64,000 nt of DNA from Acetispira formosa (nom. nud.) (lineage in GTDB: Bacteria > Desulfobacterota > Desulfarculia > Adiutricales > Adiutricaceae), in NCBI GenBank assembly GCA_023525915.1, contig CP026657.1, forward strand, positions 2,132,001 to 2,196,000. The letters are read 5' to 3'. Under the pieces are notes generated by a model, which had not been told where the DNA came from, ran no database searches, and saw only the letters and a list, made by a program, of their open reading frames with translations. Every line of letters begins with the position of its first letter. The first letter of the stretch is position 1. The position numbers were made by a program, and so were the translations under genes. Of the stretch, positions 63,544 through 64,000 are shown piece by piece.

Positions 63544-64000
63544 TCACACCGGGCAGCAAGGATTGGAGCAATTAGCGCAGCTGCCTTTGGGGAAATTAGC
63601 ATCAAAAGTAGACAGAAGCACCAAGAGCTTCAAAGCCAGAATCTCCGGCAGACTCACGGCCCGGCCCTCACCGCCCATCTGCTCGCCGATAGTGTCCGAG
63701 ACCACTCTGAGATTCAGCCACGGCACTTCTTCCAGGCTTTTCAGCGCCACCAGGCCCAGCGCCCCTGATTCATGGTCAGAGGCCAGACAGTTGAACAGCC
63801 GGCCGCGCTCAAGCTTGCCGGTGAGGCCCGTTACATAAGTGTCGATGGTCAGTATACGGCCGCGCTTAAACCCTTTGGCCGTCAGCCGGACCAACAGCTC
63901 TTCCACAATCCGGCTGCCGCCGTTTATGGCCAGAGCCTCGGCCTGCTCATCACTAAGCGCCTTGTAAGTATGGTCGCCATAGACGCCATAGGTGCGAACG
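63544..64000 (-). CDS. Nucleoside phosphorylase/nucleosidase-like protein, 3' part
   Basis: The reading frame is open to the right edge, so the gene starts outside the window; an internal GTG at 63906 is not its start. The visible 151 residues contain CLASDHESGALGLVALKSLEEVPWLNLRVVSDTIGEQ, which resembles the substrate- and ribose-binding end of the PNP/MTA-nucleosidase superfamily (the usual MExxA is HESGA here, keeping Glu). The C-terminus is a Cys-rich peptide CANCSNPCCPV, unusual for the family and perhaps a metal site. Substrate unknown. Followed by a terminator. Confidence 0.6.
   Translation of the reverse strand, partial: VRTYGVYGDHTYKALSDEQAEALAINGGSRIVEELLVRLTAKGFKRGRILTIDTYVTGLTGKLERGRLFNCLASDHESGALGLVALKSLEEVPWLNLRVVSDTIGEQMGGEGRAVSLPEILALKLLVLLSTFDANFPKGSCANCSNPCCPV

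Overview
The window is a chromosomal stretch of a Gram-negative, flagellated, probably anaerobic bacterium. Lipoproteins with lipoboxes, a TolC-type outer-membrane factor and a CpoB/YbgF protein point to an outer membrane. A DctPQM TRAP transporter, a split aconitase X, pyruvate phosphate dikinase, FeoAB, a radical SAM/SPASM enzyme and a free-standing AICAR transformylase fit a Desulfobacterota/Deltaproteobacteria-like organism. That placement is inference from gene content, not from a phylogenetic marker. No rRNA, tRNA, CRISPR array, prophage or transposase gene was recognised.

Layout. 0-6 kb: enolase 5' end, a periplasmic-binding lipoprotein, a large CheZ-like phosphatase, and a tandem repeat array. 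6-15 kb: smpB, a NYN nuclease-like protein, a radical SAM/SPASM enzyme coupled to a metal ABC permease, and the minus-strand genes ribD-ribE and gph-coaE. 15-25 kb: a MerR regulator, a TPR protein, a methyltransferase, then the flagellar export block fliF-fliG-fliH-fliI behind a sigma-54-type promoter. 25-31 kb: a QueG-like Fe-S protein, rplU-rpmA, an unknown gene coupled to flgM behind a sigma-28-like promoter, and a MetH-activation-domain-like protein. 31-34.4 kb: pyruvate phosphate dikinase with a 173-residue histone H1-like Lys/Ala tail. 35-46 kb: AT-rich unknown genes, AICAR transformylase, an RNA methyltransferase pair, a hybrid histidine kinase, an orphan TolC and an acyl-ACP thioesterase. 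47-56 kb: upp, then a catabolic cluster (TRAP transporter, aconitase X large and small subunits, two sister 2-hydroxyacid dehydrogenases) with a divergent GntR regulator. 56-64 kb: a GNAT protein, Fur-boxed feoAB, cpoB, the displaced flagellar pair fliJ-motE, and the 3' part of a nucleoside-phosphorylase-like gene.

The most unusual property is the intergenic DNA. At least seven families of dispersed, mostly palindromic repeats (called A to G here) fill almost every long gap. Family A behaves as a MITE: three copies have matching ends and 9-bp target duplications (two exact, one with a mismatch). Family E is inserted inside family F with a 5-bp duplication, family A sits inside family C, and family B makes two nearly identical ~850-bp fold-back elements. 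Family F hairpins keep a constant loop while their arms change together. Family D is a small repeat close to the 5' ends of flagellar genes and ppdK, and one copy ends at the fliI start codon.

How the genes work together: fliFGHI, fliJ, motE, flgM and the CheZ-like protein are parts of one motility system scattered over the window. The TRAP/aconitase X/dehydrogenase cluster looks like one uptake-and-dehydration pathway of unknown substrate.
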